DNA of 64,000 nt from Talpa occidentalis (lineage: Eukaryota > Chordata > Mammalia > Eulipotyphla > Talpidae): positions 66,241,730-66,305,729 of the forward strand of contig NW_023604295.1 in the NCBI RefSeq assembly GCF_014898055.3. The letters are read 5' to 3'. Under the pieces are notes generated by a model. The model was not told the origin of the DNA. It saw nothing but the letters and a program-made list of their open reading frames with translations, and did no database searches. Made by a program: the position numbers and the translations under genes. Positions 1-11,844 of this stretch are shown here, piece by piece; the stretch's first letter is position 1, and each line of letters begins with the position of its first letter.

Positions 1-439
1 AGAAGAGTATATTTATATAAGAACTTATAATAAAGGATCTCATCTCCTTCAGAATATTTAAGTGTTATTTAAATTAAGCCAAAAAATGAGTGAGTTTTCA
101 TTGAGTAAGGGATAGAGTATATATGGGAGTTCAAGAGGAAGGCAACATGGAACAGAGCTGGCAGGATATCTATAGGTCTTTAGAAGTGAGCATTAAGCAA
201 CAGATAAATATTCTTGGGTACTGACACATGGTAGAATTTATCTTCTTGGGATTTGGATTTGCATGGGAGACAAATGACCTCTTTATCCCTTTCACTATCT
301 CCTTATGAGAATGGGAATAGCTATCATATATCGTCCCACCATTGTATCTAGGAAACAAATAACTTAATTTTCAGTTTCACAGGTACATAGATGAAAGGAA
401 TATATCATATCTAGAGTCACCTGTGCTTGATTTAGATGA

Positions 440-592
440 TGACTCTAGAAACTTCTTGGCTTTGTGATATTTAATGATATTTTTGACTTAGACTTGATGC
501 TGGAATGGGTGAAGCTTTTTGAGAGCATTGGGAGGAGATGAATATATTTTCCACATGGGCTAAATGTGAGTTCAGAGGTCAGAAAGCAAACT
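440..592 (+). mobile_element. MaLR internal-region remnant
   Basis: The text GACTTAGACTTGATGCTGG, GAGAGCATTGGGAGGAGATG and GAGTTCAGAGGTCAG resembles the 3' end of the internal region of MaLR elements, directly before the LTR at 593. It is non-coding and eroded. Its position suggests that the LTR is the 3' LTR of a once longer element. Confidence 0.6.
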
Positions 593-1790
593 ACTGGGTT
601 GAATAATGCCCCCAGCCAAATTCTATACACTGGGACTTCAGAATATAACTTTCTTTGAAAATAAGGTGCAAACAATGTAATTAGTTAAGGTGAGGTCTTA
701 TCTTAATATTGGATTAAGATTGACTCTAAATCCAATGATTAGTGTTTTAGAGACAGATCTTGTGAAGACCCATCCACACGGAAGAGGGCCATGTGTAGAC
801 AGAGTAAGAGCTTGGAGTAACTGAGCTGTTAGCCAAGGAATGTCAAGAACAAATGTTGGCAAGGATGTGGAGAAAAATGAACTCTCCTGCACCCCTGGTG
901 GGAGTGCAAACTGGTCCAACCACTATGGAAAGCTGTGTGGAGATTCCTCAGCTTGCTAAATATGGAGCTTCCATATGATCCAGCAATTCCACTCCTAAGT
1001 ATTTACCCAGAGGACACAGAATCATAGGGATGCAGGTGCATCCTGATGTTTATAGCAGCACTCTTTACAATAGCTAAGCTATGGATACAACCTAAATGCC
1101 CAAAAATAGATGACTGGATCAAGAAGATGTGGTACATAGACACAATGGGATATTATTCAGCAATCAAAAAAGATAAACTCATGCAATTTGCAACAGCATG
1201 AATGGAGCTGGAAGGGATCATGCTCAGTGAAATAAGCCATAAAGAAAAAGAAAAATGCTGGATGGCCTCACTCATAGCAGGAATTTAGAAAACCCAAATG
1301 AGGGACCAGGAAAAAGACTAATATAATAAAGTAAAAATCAAAATCAATAAACAACTATAAACCAGAGACACACTATGGGGGATGGGGAGGGGAGGCGGGA
1401 TTAAGGTCAAAATAAGGGGGCTGGGAATTATATGGGGAATATAACCGAGATGAAAGTGTACACATGTGCAAAAATGAAAAATGATGTAAAAATATATAAA
1501 ACGAAAAAAGAAAATAAAAAAAGAAATGCTATAAAAACTGTAAAAAAAAAAAAGAAAAGAAAAGAGAAAGTCAATTGAAGTGGCAAAAAAAAAAAAAAAA
1601 TTGCCAGAAACTACCAGAAGCTAGGAAGAAGAAAGGAAAGATTCTTTTCTAGAATCTTCAGAAGGAGCATGACCTTGTATTACCTTGATTTCACTCTTCC
1701 GGTGTCCAGAACTGTGAGAGAATACTGTCTGCTGTTTTAAGTCACCCATTTTGCAATAATTTGTCACAGAAGTCCTACAAAATTAATTTT
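593..1790 (+). mobile_element. MaLR-type (MLT1/MST-like) LTR, interrupted by L1
   Basis: The left part (about 593-844) follows the mammalian-wide MaLR LTR: GGTTGAATAATGCCCCC, AATTAGTTAAGGTGAGGTC and a GGCCATGTG-type motif. The right part (about 1566-1790) has CCAGAAGCTAGG, CACCTTGATTTC-like text, CCAGAACTGTGAGAGAATA and TGTTTTAAGTCACCCA, the normal LTR 3' end. The L1 at 845-1560 splits it. Family membership is from remembered consensus, so the exact subfamily (MLT1 or MST) is open. No retroviral gene is intact. Confidence 0.75.
845..1560 (+). mobile_element. LINE-1 3' end (5'-truncated), nested in the LTR
   Basis: The element starts in the last part of ORF2 (AACAAATGTTGGCAAGGATG; later frames give MPKNR- or KCPKIDDWIKK-type peptides and LEGIMLSEIS-type text), continues through the 3' UTR with a G-rich tract near 1376-1400, and ends in an A-rich tail. 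The ORF2 part is frameshifted and has stops. It interrupts the MaLR LTR, so it is the younger insertion. The tail boundary is not exact because 1500-1570 is purine-rich. Confidence 0.9.
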
Positions 1791-2424
1791 TCTTCTTATC
1801 AGAGTTTAAATACCCTGTGATATTTTTATTTTCATCAATGTAGATACTGATTGGGGAGGTCTATGGAAAATAAGAGTTGATTCCTTCCTTGGCAGACTGG
1901 GTAGATATAAATATGACTTTTTCTGAAACTAATTATTTTATTAGTTGGATTCATACCACTGGAAAGCTAAAATTATAGCTTTAAATCACTGCATATTTTA
2001 TTTTACTTTTAGGTCTAGGGAGTAAAATTGTAAACAAATAATGTCAATAATTTAGTCTATAGACTATGCTGTATTATATTGTCTATTATATCTAATCTGT
2101 CATCACATAGTAAATATATACAATGCAATGATAAATGTGTTTATTTGTATATATCAGTATCTGTGTGTTTGAAGGTTAGAGGTAGTACAACTTTCAAAAT
2201 AAGTACTTCAAGATATAAAACGTTTAAATATGACTTTGAAAGAACAGTGTGAGTGTAATATACCATTGTTAAGAATGAGTAGAAACCTGATATTTAGGGC
2301 TGCAGGGTTTTTTTTAAATGATTATTTCCTTGATATGTGAATTTACCAAAATTGCAAAATTAAAATGAATTTTGTAAAAATATTCAATTATCTAAACAGT
2401 TCTTAGCACGACTGACCATATGCA

Positions 2425-2525
2425 AACCTGTTATGTGCCAGAGTATAGTGGTAAGCCAAGGAAAAGTATCCCCTGTGCTTTCACAGAGTATGCAGGTTAA
2501 TGAAAAAGAGACAATACACACAATT
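2425..2525 (-). repeat. L2-like fragment
   Basis: CTGTTATGTGCCAGAGTATAG and the following text resemble the reverse complement of the L2 3' end (TACTATGTGCCAGGCACTG type). It is short and diverged. Confidence 0.4.
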
Positions 2526-3394
2526 TAAAAATACACAAAAATAATAAGTTCTATGTAGGGTGTGGCTTAGAACAGAAAAAATAAGAGTGCACTTTAAATT
2601 CAGTATTCAGGGAACAGTTTTCCATTCAACAGACTAAAATATTAAAAGGGATGAACATACAAAGAATAAGTCAAGAGGTCAGCACTGTGATGGAGAATAC
2701 TGCACATATAGAGAAAGTGAAGCAATGTATTATTTCTAAATGCATCTAGATGACATATACAAAGGCAAAAATAATAAAATCAAATAATTCTCAAAATATA
2801 AAATATAAAGTCATTTTCAGCAGATTTACAAATAAGAGTATACTAACAGCTTCTTGAGCACTGAATTTGAAAACAAACACCACCACTGGCTTCTTGTACA
2901 GTCCCAACATCCTCCACCAAACCTTACTGGAAATTAAATGACACGGTAAGAAGAGCAAGCTCAGCCAGCATGTCAGAGTCCTTTGTTGGAATCTAACTCT
3001 GCAGGAGGAAATGTGCAGAGAATGGGTGACAGCAGGACACCTAAGCAGCTGGGATGCATTGAGCAATAGCAGGACAGCCTCAAAGATTTCAGTAGAAATG
3101 CTTGAAGGTCCAAAGAGTCCTAACGGAAACAATGGCTAACAGCAGCCATTCATGAATCAGCCTGGCGTGGAAGTTGGCACAGAGGGAGATTTTCACTGTG
3201 TGCTAAACAAAAAAGGCAAAGAAAGAAAGTATATTATGTTCTGTCAGCAGTGCCTGCAGCAACAGACTGAAGAATATCATTTATTTGTTTCTTGCTGGAG
3301 CTTTCAGTCAATCTTATACATAGAAAGTGATTCAGAAATAGGACACTTCCAACACAGAAACTTCTAGTACTTGAAACCCAAGATTGGCTAGTCA

Positions 3395-3525
3395 ATTCAA
3401 CACTTATTTAGAGAATGCCTACTATGTTCCAAGCAATATTCTAGACACTTAATATCCATAAACAAAGTTCCCTGTTCTGTTGTAACAGTCATTCTAGTCA
3501 CAGAGGCAGACATAAACATAATAAC
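3395..3525 (-). repeat. L2 3'-end fragment
   Basis: The text runs from TCAACACTTATTTAGAGAAT through GCCTACTATGTTCCAAGCAA to CCCTGTTCT, CATTCTAGTCACAGAGGCAG and ACATAAACA. This follows the reversed L2 3' end with moderate divergence. Confidence 0.6.
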
Positions 3526-3629
3526 TAAAAAAGAATATTATGATGATAAAAGGTATTAAATGCTATACAAAGAAATAAGAGGGTTGGGAATGCTGCGGCA
3601 TGGTGGCAAGTTGCAATTCTGATAGTATT

Positions 3630-3892
3630 TTTTTAAAAGATTTATTTATTTATTTATACAAGCACTGGGTACAGTCAGAACCACGGGAGGGTGAGAGAAT
3701 TCACCAGAGCCAGAGTGGGGAGCAGAGCAGGCAGACTGACGAAATACACTGCTAAGGGGAGCAGCAGGCCGCTGGAGAGGTCTGCCGCGCCATGTGGGAC
3801 CCTTGCCCAGTGGCCGGGGATTGAACCAGCGCTGCAGAGGCTGCAGGCAGCTTTGCAACCCAGCACTCAACCGCTGCGCCACTGGGGAGGCC
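3630..3892 (-). mobile_element. tRNA-derived SINE copy 1
   Basis: Read on the minus strand it begins GGGCCTCCCCAGTGGCGCAG and has a B-box-like GGTTCAATCC; its tail shows as TTTATTTATTTATACAAG on the plus strand. CAATTCTGAT(A/G)GTATT flanks it at 3614-3629 and 3893-3908, a 16-bp target-site duplication with one mismatch. It is intermediate between the young and old groups. Two overlapping frames on either strand are SINE frames, not genes. Confidence 0.93.
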
Positions 3893-4491
3893 CAATTCTG
3901 ATGGTATTAAAAGCCATTTAATGTATTTGATATTTATTCAAAATCTAGAAGTTAGCCAAGGGAATACCAAAAGAAAGTGCTAGATCAAAGATGCAAGGAT
4001 AAGAAGTACCTGCAAGCAACAGACAGCAAGCTGGCCACCAGAATTGGTGCCTTTGAGAGCAATATTTTAATATAAATTTGAACTCACAGAATTTTCAAAA
4101 TTAGTACAATTTTCTTAAATGCCCTTCATTCATTCAGCTTCTTTCAGGGATAATATATTACATAATTGGAGTATGTTACCAAGACCGGAAAATTGATACT
4201 GGCACAACACAATAAATTGAATGTCCAACTTAATTCAAATTTCATGAGATTTTTCATAAATTCACTGGTAGTTATTTGGTATAAAGTTGTTTGAACTTTA
4301 TTGCAAGTAGAAACTTGTATAAAAACACCATAATCTGAGGGTAGAACTACCCAATCATCCTCCAGAACTCCCTCCAATTATTATTACATGCTCACCCCAA
4401 CCCTAATCCCTCACAACCACCTGACCTTGATATTTGTGGTGTTGACTTTATATTTAAGTGAGATGGGTTCCTCTAAAAAATTTTGAGCAAA

Positions 4492-4741
4492 GGGGACTCC
4501 CTGGTGGCCTAGGGGTTAAGTCTGAGCACTACTATGGCAATGCCTAAGTTTGATCCCTGACCAGGGAATTAATCCACATGGTGAAGTGGACCTCTCCTCT
4601 CTCGCCTGCTGCTCCCATTAGCAGTGTATTTCAGTAAATGCACCTACTCTGCTCCCCACTCCATCTCTGGTGAGTCCTTTCACCCCCTGCACCACTGACC
4701 TACACCCCAATTTTTCTACACATAAATAAATAAAATCTTAA
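4492..4741 (+). mobile_element. tRNA-derived SINE copy 2 (old type)
   Basis: It begins GGGGACTCCCTGGTGGCCTA and ends in AAATAAATAAAATCTT plus A. The 17-bp duplication AAAAAATTTTGAGCAAA lies at 4475-4491 and 4742-4758. The body is CpG-poor and diverged. Confidence 0.92.
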
Positions 4742-5310
4742 AAAAAATTTTGAGCAAAAATGTGACATGATCTGCTAGAAGATATAACATTATATGTAAA
4801 GTGTGTTTATTTGCTTTTCAAGTCATTTGAAGTCGTTTAAAGATGGAGAGATAATTTAGCCTTTGAAATACCCAGCTTTATTGGCATAGTATCATACACT
4901 TTTATGTTGAGAACAATGAACTGCTCCTTTAATATTTATAATCTACACTAGCATGAAAAGCATCATGAGTTTGTGAACAGGATTCATACATTTAACGACT
5001 TTCTCACTTTCCCTCAAAGGCATGCTTGTGTATCACACAAGAATAAGGGTTTTAGATTTGTTACCGTAAGATATGAATTGCTTTGAAGTAGTATTACCAC
5101 TATTTTGCCAATGGATTTTGATATAAGAGGAAGACAAAAATGACAGAACAACAAAGTAATTGGTCAGCATTTGCTATTGCATTAGATTTATGTTTGAGTG
5201 TTTAATGAGGCTTTGGCTTTGAATGTCATGTATCAACAAGAGATTCCTTCAGCCCTCACTGCACATCTTGGATATACTTATAGAATTAGATCATAGAGTT
5301 TTATTTAAGG

Positions 5311-5497
5311 CAAAGGTGGACAAACATTTCCTGTAAAGAGCAAGAAAGTAAATAATTTACACTTAACAGGTCACATTGTAGCATAAAAGCAGCCATAGGA
5401 AATGTGTAAATATATTGTGTCTTTTTTGAAAAAAATTATATTCATAATTTAATGGAAAGCAAAATACAGCCTGTTAGCCACAGTTTGCTGAGCCTTG
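5311..5497 (+). mobile_element. hAT-Charlie non-autonomous DNA transposon remnant
   Basis: The left end GGTGGACAAACATTTCCTGT and the right end ACAGTTTGCTGAGCC, with AAAGCAGCCATAGGAAATGTG between them, match the mammalian element whose ends read TCGGCAAACTTTTTCTGTAAAG and AGTTTGCCGACC. The exact MER name is not certain. Confidence 0.7.
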
Positions 5498-6106
5498 ATT
5501 AAGGTCAGATATCTCACTCATGATCCTAGTAAAGGAAACTGTAATTGAACCACAAATGTCAGAATCTCAAATATTAAATCATAAGTCTAATGAAATATAT
5601 AGTCAAATATATGATAACATGTTACCAGGATCCTCTACTAGTGTATATCCCAAATTATTTTTTTTTAATTTTGAGGAGAGGTGCTATATGTAAGAATTTC
5701 CTACTGCCTGAATATTTTATAAAACTTATTTTAAATGAACATTTGGTATGAAAAGAAGTCCTTTGTTAGATTTCCAAGCTGGAAAATCTTTTATAAGTTG
5801 TTTGGATTTCAGAAAGCATTTTTTTCCCACTGATGGCGTTAAAATTAGCAGAAGATTATAAGGCAGGCTTATAATTATGATTCTCTGCTATGTTTTTAAA
5901 TACCAAACAATTCTACTGGGTTTAAAGACCTGCTTTGAAGAGACTTCTGTGGGAAAAAGTGCTATAAATATAAATTTTAAATACAAAAGAGTGAAGTTCC
6001 CCATCCCTTCCCTATCATCTTCTCACCCCAGGCTCTACTGATCAGGCAATAGAACAATATAGCTCAACTCAAGTTACTAAAAGATGTATATTATTATTTT
6101 ATTTGT

Positions 6107-6640
6107 TTGTCAAATGATCCTGAAAGGTTTTCCTTTGTAAATCTTAAATAGCAAGGCATTTCGCTGCACCACTGTGGACGTCACCAGGGTCATGGCCGTC
6201 AACATTGCAACCACAGACTGAACAGTTCTCAGGATCTCTTTCAAGATGCCAGAGAGTTCTCCAGTTAAGGTCATGCCACATCTGTCAGACTATGTTGACA
6301 ATCTTATTGAAAGTGGTATAGCCTCTGTGCTTAATATTTTCTTCTTCTTTCTGTCTTTCACCAAGAGCATTTTGATGATGAAGACAAAGGATGAAAGTAT
6401 CACCTCAGTCTGGGCCTGTATGTTCTGAATGGTCAGTTTCACTCTAATTCTCTGATTCTTTCAATCTCTGATTGCCTTGGTAATGTCATGAATAGCTTTT
6501 GGAGGGAAATAGACATGTAGGGCCAATCTTAGAGGCCAGAGCAGATGTGGCACCAACTTCCCCACCATTGCACCTCAGGGGTGGGAGTGACTGTGATCTC
6601 CTTGGGATCACAGTAGGCAGTATGGTGTGGTGTCTGGTCT
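6107..6640 (-). pseudogene. RPL12: RPL12 processed pseudogene
   Basis: Read on the minus strand, this is an intronless degraded copy of ribosomal protein L12 mRNA (60S subunit stalk base). Recognisable pieces are the segment matching [21 protein letters not shown], the match to VKLTIQNRQAQIEV, RDRKKQKNIKHSG, and the end GAVECPAS, here close to GAAKCLAI followed by TAA at 6146-6144. The start codon position (6623-6621) reads ATA. Start to stop is about 480 bp against 498 bp in the intact gene, so bases are missing: about 12 are lost near the HPHDIIDDIN segment, and the frame is broken. The 3' UTR motif GATCATTTGACAA is still visible near 6107-6120, where an eroded A tail would follow. It lacks introns and lies in an intron of an unrelated gene, so it is an old L1-mediated retrocopy. 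Confidence 0.93.
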
Positions 6641-6962
6641 CTAAACTGAATTCAGGATGGTAGATGGAGTTGCACCTTGGCCTCCTCTAAGCAGAAAAAC
6701 AAGAGCATGAAATGATGTTTAAAAATATGTTTGTTCTATAGTAAATCATTGGTTTTGTTCAGAATTCAGGTCTCTTGTGAGTTCTGTCGAGCATTCAATC
6801 CTCCAGCTCTTGTGGCTGTTTATAAGGGACACTTAAAAAAGGAATATAGACTTTTAAAGATGGTTCAAATATGTTAAATGCCATCAATATGTTAATCCTT
6901 CCAAAGCTTTTTTTTTCCTTACATGAAGTTTATGCTATTTGTATAAACATTTTAAACTTTTA

Positions 6963-7264
6963 TTTATTTATTTTTAAAATTTTTTTAAAAGATTTATTTA
7001 TTTATTTATTTATTTATACAAGAACTGGATACAGTCAGAAACGCGGGAGGGTGAGAGAATTCACCAGAGCCAGAGCTGGGAGCAGAGCAGGCAGAAGGAC
7101 CGAAGTACACTGCTGAGGGCAGCAGCGGGCGGCAGGAGAGGTCTGCGCGCCGTGTGGGACCCTCCTCCGGTGGCCGGGGAGCAGCTGGGGATCGAACTGG
7201 TGCTGCAGAGGCTGCGGGCAGCTTCGCAACCCAGCGCTCAACCGCTGCACCACAGGGGAGGCCC
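6963..7264 (-). mobile_element. tRNA-derived SINE copy 3 (young type)
   Basis: A full-length CpG-rich copy with a long TTTATTTATTTATTTATTTA tail on the plus strand. TTTAAACTTTTA is repeated at 6951-6962 and 7265-7276. The body contains the extra segment (CAGCTGCTCCCCGGCCACCGG type) that marks the young group. The frame MVQRLSAGLRSCPQPLQ on the minus strand is a SINE frame. Confidence 0.93.
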
Positions 7265-7740
7265 TTTAAACTTTTAAAAAAGAATTTCAGGGTTAACTAG
7301 AAATACAATCATAAATACATAATGCATTATATGACCTCTCCCATTATTTAGAATGAATATACCATCACAGAAGAAAATAATACTAATCAAAAAACTAATT
7401 ACAAAAAGATTTTTCTCTACTTGATAATTGTGGAGAAAAGTAATTTCCAAAATATATTGTTATCTTCTGATACTATTTTTTTAACTAAGAAAAGAAAATC
7501 CAAATTATATTTCCAAAACATCTTGATAAAAACTTCATACTGATATTTAATGGTAGTTCTCTAAATGTGAATTAAATAGATTATTTTATGATGGAAAAAC
7601 TTATTCAAAACCTAAAAGAATAAAAATAGTTTATGAATTTGGTATCATTTTCTATTATTATTTAGAGAGAAATAATAACCCTCATTTGACCTCAGTGGTC
7701 AAAATAAATGGATGTATTTGATATTATAAATGTTCTTTCT

Positions 7741-8005
7741 TAAAAAGATTTTTTAATTTATGCATACAATAGCTGGGTTGCAGGCCAGAGATGTGGTGGG
7801 TGAGAGGATTCACCAGAGACGGAGTAAGGAGCAGAACAGGCATATATATTGCAATACACTGCTGAGGGGAGCAGCGTGAGAAGCAGGAAAGGTCTGCTAC
7901 ACCATGTGGGTCACTTCCCTGGCCAGGAATCAAACTCATGCTGCAGTGGCTGCGGATAGCTTCATAGTGCTGCGTCTTAACTCCTTGTGCTACCAGGGAG
8001 GCCCC
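7741..8005 (-). mobile_element. tRNA-derived SINE copy 4 (old type)
   Basis: The minus-strand start GGGGGCCTCCCTGGTAGCAC and the shared body (CCACATGGTGTAGCAGACCT type) identify it. It is diverged and has no clear duplication (ATAAATGTTCTTTCTTA and TATACATGTTCTAATTA are weakly alike). The overlapping minus-strand frame is not a gene. Confidence 0.88.
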
Positions 8006-10120
8006 CTATACATGTTCTAATTAAGAAGGCTGAAAATTCTTTTCTGTGACTTCCCATATAATGTATAATATGTTAAATTAGAAAAAAAATAGACATTTCA
8101 ACTGCATAATGCAAGACCATAACATAACCATAGCATATGCTATTGCTGTTAAAAAAATTTGTTCTTACTTTTTCTATTTCATACAAACTAACCACAAGCT
8201 ATCATTTGAAATTATAGTGTTTTAAATTTTGAGTTTCTCTTTAACTATAAACTTCAGACATAGGTTGCTCTTATTTATTTACAATAATATCTTAAAATTT
8301 ACATTTTTGGAAATCAATAATTGATCTCAATCTCCTCTGCAAGTACACTTTCCAACAAATATATATTCATAAACTTTGAAGTTCAAGGTATAATACATTT
8401 CTTCATCAATACTAAGAGAATGAAGGAATGCTCTAATGATTTAAGGTTACTCTAAGTCAGGCATGTTTTTTAAGAACTTTCACTCTTATTTTAACAGTAA
8501 ATGTAAACTTTAAGTTGGATAGGATGGCATGATGTGGGTGTGAATTATATGTATCTTTCAATCTTGTAAATCCATGTTTTTCAAGGATAACCTCAATTTC
8601 CATACGTATAAAAATGTATCTGTCTAAGTCATGTACTTGAGGGATTTTATCCCTAAAGTGAGGTATAGACACTGGATAAAGAAAAAAGGGATAAAATACT
8701 ACAGTATATAATTTATAGCTATTAACAGGGAAAACTTTGTTTTTTTTCTTACATGTAAACCTATAACTCCTGCTGGGATCAGAAGTATCATTTGCAGAAC
8801 TCTTTTAACCAGTGTTTCACCTCTCCACTTGTCAATGCATAAATCTTTTTCTATTGCTTGGAATAACTAAATGACATCTGGCAATGGATAATGACTAAGG
8901 TGGGGGTAGGGAGAGGTAAAGAAAGTTTAAAGAAAACTAAATTAGAGGAACTAAATTAGAGGAACTAAATTCTATCAATCTTTCCCAAAACAATTTTAAA
9001 GTTTTATATTATATTAAATTGAAGGATATATGTGTATGTATATCCTTTATGTATAATTGTGTGTAATATATAGTTATAATATATATATGTATGTGTATGC
9101 ATATATGTGTGTATACATATATGTGTTTATATGTGTGTGAGCATGAACAATGGATCCTACAAAACAAAGTGTCCTGGCTATTGACATCTATTAAGGTAAA
9201 AGCATAACAAACTTGAAAAATATTTTAAAAATATGAATTATTAAAAAGTTGATGCTTCTAATTATTAGGAACTTTGAAAAATATCCTGGAATAAATAAAG
9301 TGCTGAAGGAGCAAATAGTAAATGGGATATTAATTCTTTAAACCAAATGTATTTTGCATCTGTACTCCACTTGAGGTTTTCCGTTGTAACACAAATAGTC
9401 AAAAATATAAAGTACTCTCTCCTTTTCTGGAATTTAGTCTAGCATAATATATGCTTTAATATGGTCCAAACCATCCTGGAATTCAGCATTTCTCAAAGAA
9501 TTCAATGAAACATTAATTATCATTGTTCTTGGCAAGCATATGTGGAAACTTGGAAATGGTTTGCAGCATAAGAAATATATGGAATCACGTTTACATTGCA
9601 AATATTTCATATTTCTTTTTAAAAGAAATGTTCCTGTAACTATGGCATGTTTTTGCTCTCTAATTTATTATTCCTGAATAGAAGTTCTATAGAAACTAAG
9701 TTTAAAATATAACTTATGATTTTCTTTTTCTTAGGTTGTTTGTGCCATAATTACTTTTATCCATATATAAAAAAATTAAAAGACAAACAAAATATTATAA
9801 TTAACAATGAATATACAAAATATCTCTAAATAAAGACATCCTAAGATAGTTGTAATGATAAACTGCCTCAGTATATTTTTCTATTAAATAGAGTACATGG
9901 CTATAACGGTAATCAATTTTAATTTCTTTCATTCACATACAGCAATAACCTAGAGTGAATATAAAACATGCTGCTGGATATTCTACATAAGACAAATAAA
10001 AACATTCAAATTGTTATCAAAATAAAAATGGTATTTAGATATTATTGTTAATTGTACTTGATTGCTTAATATGTTTGTCTTTGCAATCATATGAAAGTTG
10101 AAAGATGATTGGCTAAATAA
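8006..10120. other. AT-rich intron without recognised gene
   Basis: Only the simple repeat at 9010-9145 and a short tandem repeat, AACTAAATTAGAGG (two and a half copies near 8936-8970), stand out. Frames here are chance frames. Confidence 0.6.
9010..9145. repeat. Degenerate TA/TG-rich simple repeat
   Basis: Alternating TATATG, TGTG and TATA units, such as ATATATATGTATGTGTATGC, fill this stretch. No further structure is seen. Confidence 0.8.
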
Positions 10121-10124
10121 CTGG

Positions 10125-10275
10125 ATTGATTTGTGTTTAAATCAGAGTTGCACTATTTACTGATTATGTTACTTTGGAGAAATTACTTACTGTCTCTGAA
10201 TTATGGTTCTATTTCTACTAATTAGATTTCTAGCACCTAGATTCAAGGTTGTGATATTATGTAAAGCAATATTTA
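10125..10275 (+). repeat. MIR fragment
   Basis: The text AGAGTTGCACTATTTACTGA, TTACTTTGGAGAAATTACTTACTGTC and ATTATGTAAAGCAATATTTA follows the MIR order (CTCTGCCACTTACTAG, TTGGGCAAGTTACTTAACCTC, GTAAAGCGCTTAG). Confidence 0.65.
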
Positions 10276-10919
10276 ATATATAATATGCCTTTAGAAATAT
10301 AATAATCTTTCTTATGTATCATTTTTGATATTTATATATGATAAATTATTTTGGTTCAGAATTGCTACTATGATTGAAGCATTTATCACTTTCTATTAGT
10401 TAGTTTATAAATCTTCTTTAAAGAAGTTGCCACAATCTACTAGAAAGTTAAAAAATACAACTGAAAAGAAATGTTTTTTTTTCACAGGTTCTAATTGTGA
10501 ATGATTTGATTTTTGTCTCTCTTTCTTTCCATCACAATGCTGTAGCTATGACATGTTTGTTTGAACAATTTTGATCCAACCCTATCCTACCCTCCCTCCC
10601 TCCAAAAGGAAAAAAAAAAGCAACATCCCAGACACAAAATTCCTGGGATGGCATATGAGATACTTTGTATATATTTTGGGGATACCAATATACCTCCTAT
10701 CCTTGTTCATGTCTTATTTCCTCCCTTCAAAACATGATATTTCAGATTCCCTTTATTATCTCACCTTTTAAGTGATTAATTATTCCTAACAATTCAATTC
10801 CACCTTAAGTTTACATATCCCATTCTCTCAGCTTAGACTATTTCCCATTTTCAGAGAATGATGACTGTAAATCTCTATTGCTGGGAAATGATTTCCTTTA
10901 CTTGAATTTTTCTTATTTA

Positions 10920-11040
10920 TCTCTTAAACTGGGAGCCCTGTGGGAATATTCACTGGAACTTATTTTCTAGGCAATCACCACCACTATCTGAAATGGTTCT
11001 GACACAGAACAGATACTCTATTAATACATGTTGAATGGTG
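10920..11040 (+). repeat. L2 3'-end fragment
   Basis: AAACTGGGAGCCCTGTGGGA through TCTGACACAGAACAGATACTC to ATACATGTTGAATGGTG follows the forward L2 3' end (GAGGGCAGGGACC ... GCCTGGCACATAGTAGG ... AATATTTGTTGAATGA). Confidence 0.6.
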
Positions 11041-11044
11041 CTGA

Positions 11045-11790
11045 AGATGCTTATGAAGAGGCCATGTCAACAAATAAAAACTAGCCCTACAAGATGATGC
11101 TAACAATTGCTCTTACTTGCATAATTATATATGCACAAATACACATGTATGTTGCAACAGAAACTTTGTTGCCACTTTTTGGAGGGAACATGATGAAGGA
11201 CAAAACAGTAACAGTTGTGTGGAGCAGGTTTGCAAGGCAAGACTGCTACTTGTGCAGAAGTCCTTGTGCCATTTATTGAAATCATACAAACTAGTAAAAC
11301 CTGATCATGCAACAATGGTATGAAGAGTAAGGTCCATGGGGCAAGGGAGACAAAGTTTTATGAGGAACAGGAAAGGGGACATAGTGACCATATGTTAAGA
11401 GACATTTGCATCAGCAAAGTATATGATGTTATCACAGGCAGAGTTATCCTGACATCCATGGAAATAGTCACATAATAAGGTCAAGAGCAGCCTAGGCATC
11501 CATGGGCCTGCCTTGTGATATGGGCTATTCTCCATAGGGAGTCAAGGGATGCTCTGCTATGATTTGAAGATAATAAATAGGTTACAGCTGCCCATGAAAG
11601 GTCAGCTCATAGGAACCCACCTATATATGTATCGTAATAATATAGATTCCACAATACAAACCATTACTTAAATATGAGATCTATATTATCAAGTATAGGC
11701 CAGAACTCCTAGGACAAGAAATTCAGTTTTATATTGCCAAACAAAAAATGTCCAGCTTTCCAAAGAACATTATGCTAACATTACTTTCAG
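11045..11790. other. Complex intron segment of unknown origin
   Basis: Less AT-rich text such as AGCCTAGGCATCCATGGGCC suggests an old retroelement or unique sequence, but no family is recognised. The small overlapping frames on both strands have no known domain. Confidence 0.3.
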
Positions 11791-11796
11791 ATGATT

Positions 11797-11815
11797 AAAA
11801 AGTTTTAAGTGGCGA
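11797..11815 (+). repeat. Target-site duplication, left copy (U6 insertion)
   Basis: This 19-bp sequence is identical to 11845-11863 and ends directly before the U6 5' end. Confidence 0.93.
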
Positions 11816-11844
11816 GGGCTCGCATCGGCAGCACATATACTAAA
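11816..11844 (+). pseudogene. RNU6: U6 snRNA 5' fragment, tailless retropseudogene
   Basis: The 29 bases match nucleotides 1-29 of U6 spliceosomal RNA (CTCGC.TCGGCAGCACATA, then TACTAAA) with two differences. A perfect 19-bp duplication, AAAAAGTTTTAAGTGGCGA, flanks it at 11797-11815 and 11845-11863. The upstream junction reads TT/AAAAA, the usual L1 endonuclease site. The copy stops where U6 has its own ACTAAAA, which can pair with the nicked target strand, so reverse transcription probably began inside U6 rather than on a poly(A) tail. It is far too short to work as a snRNA gene and has no U6 promoter. Confidence 0.93.

Noticed and set aside
2791..3132. 113-codon minus-strand frame
   Set aside because: Low-complexity hydrophobic residues, no known family and no exon signals that I could support.
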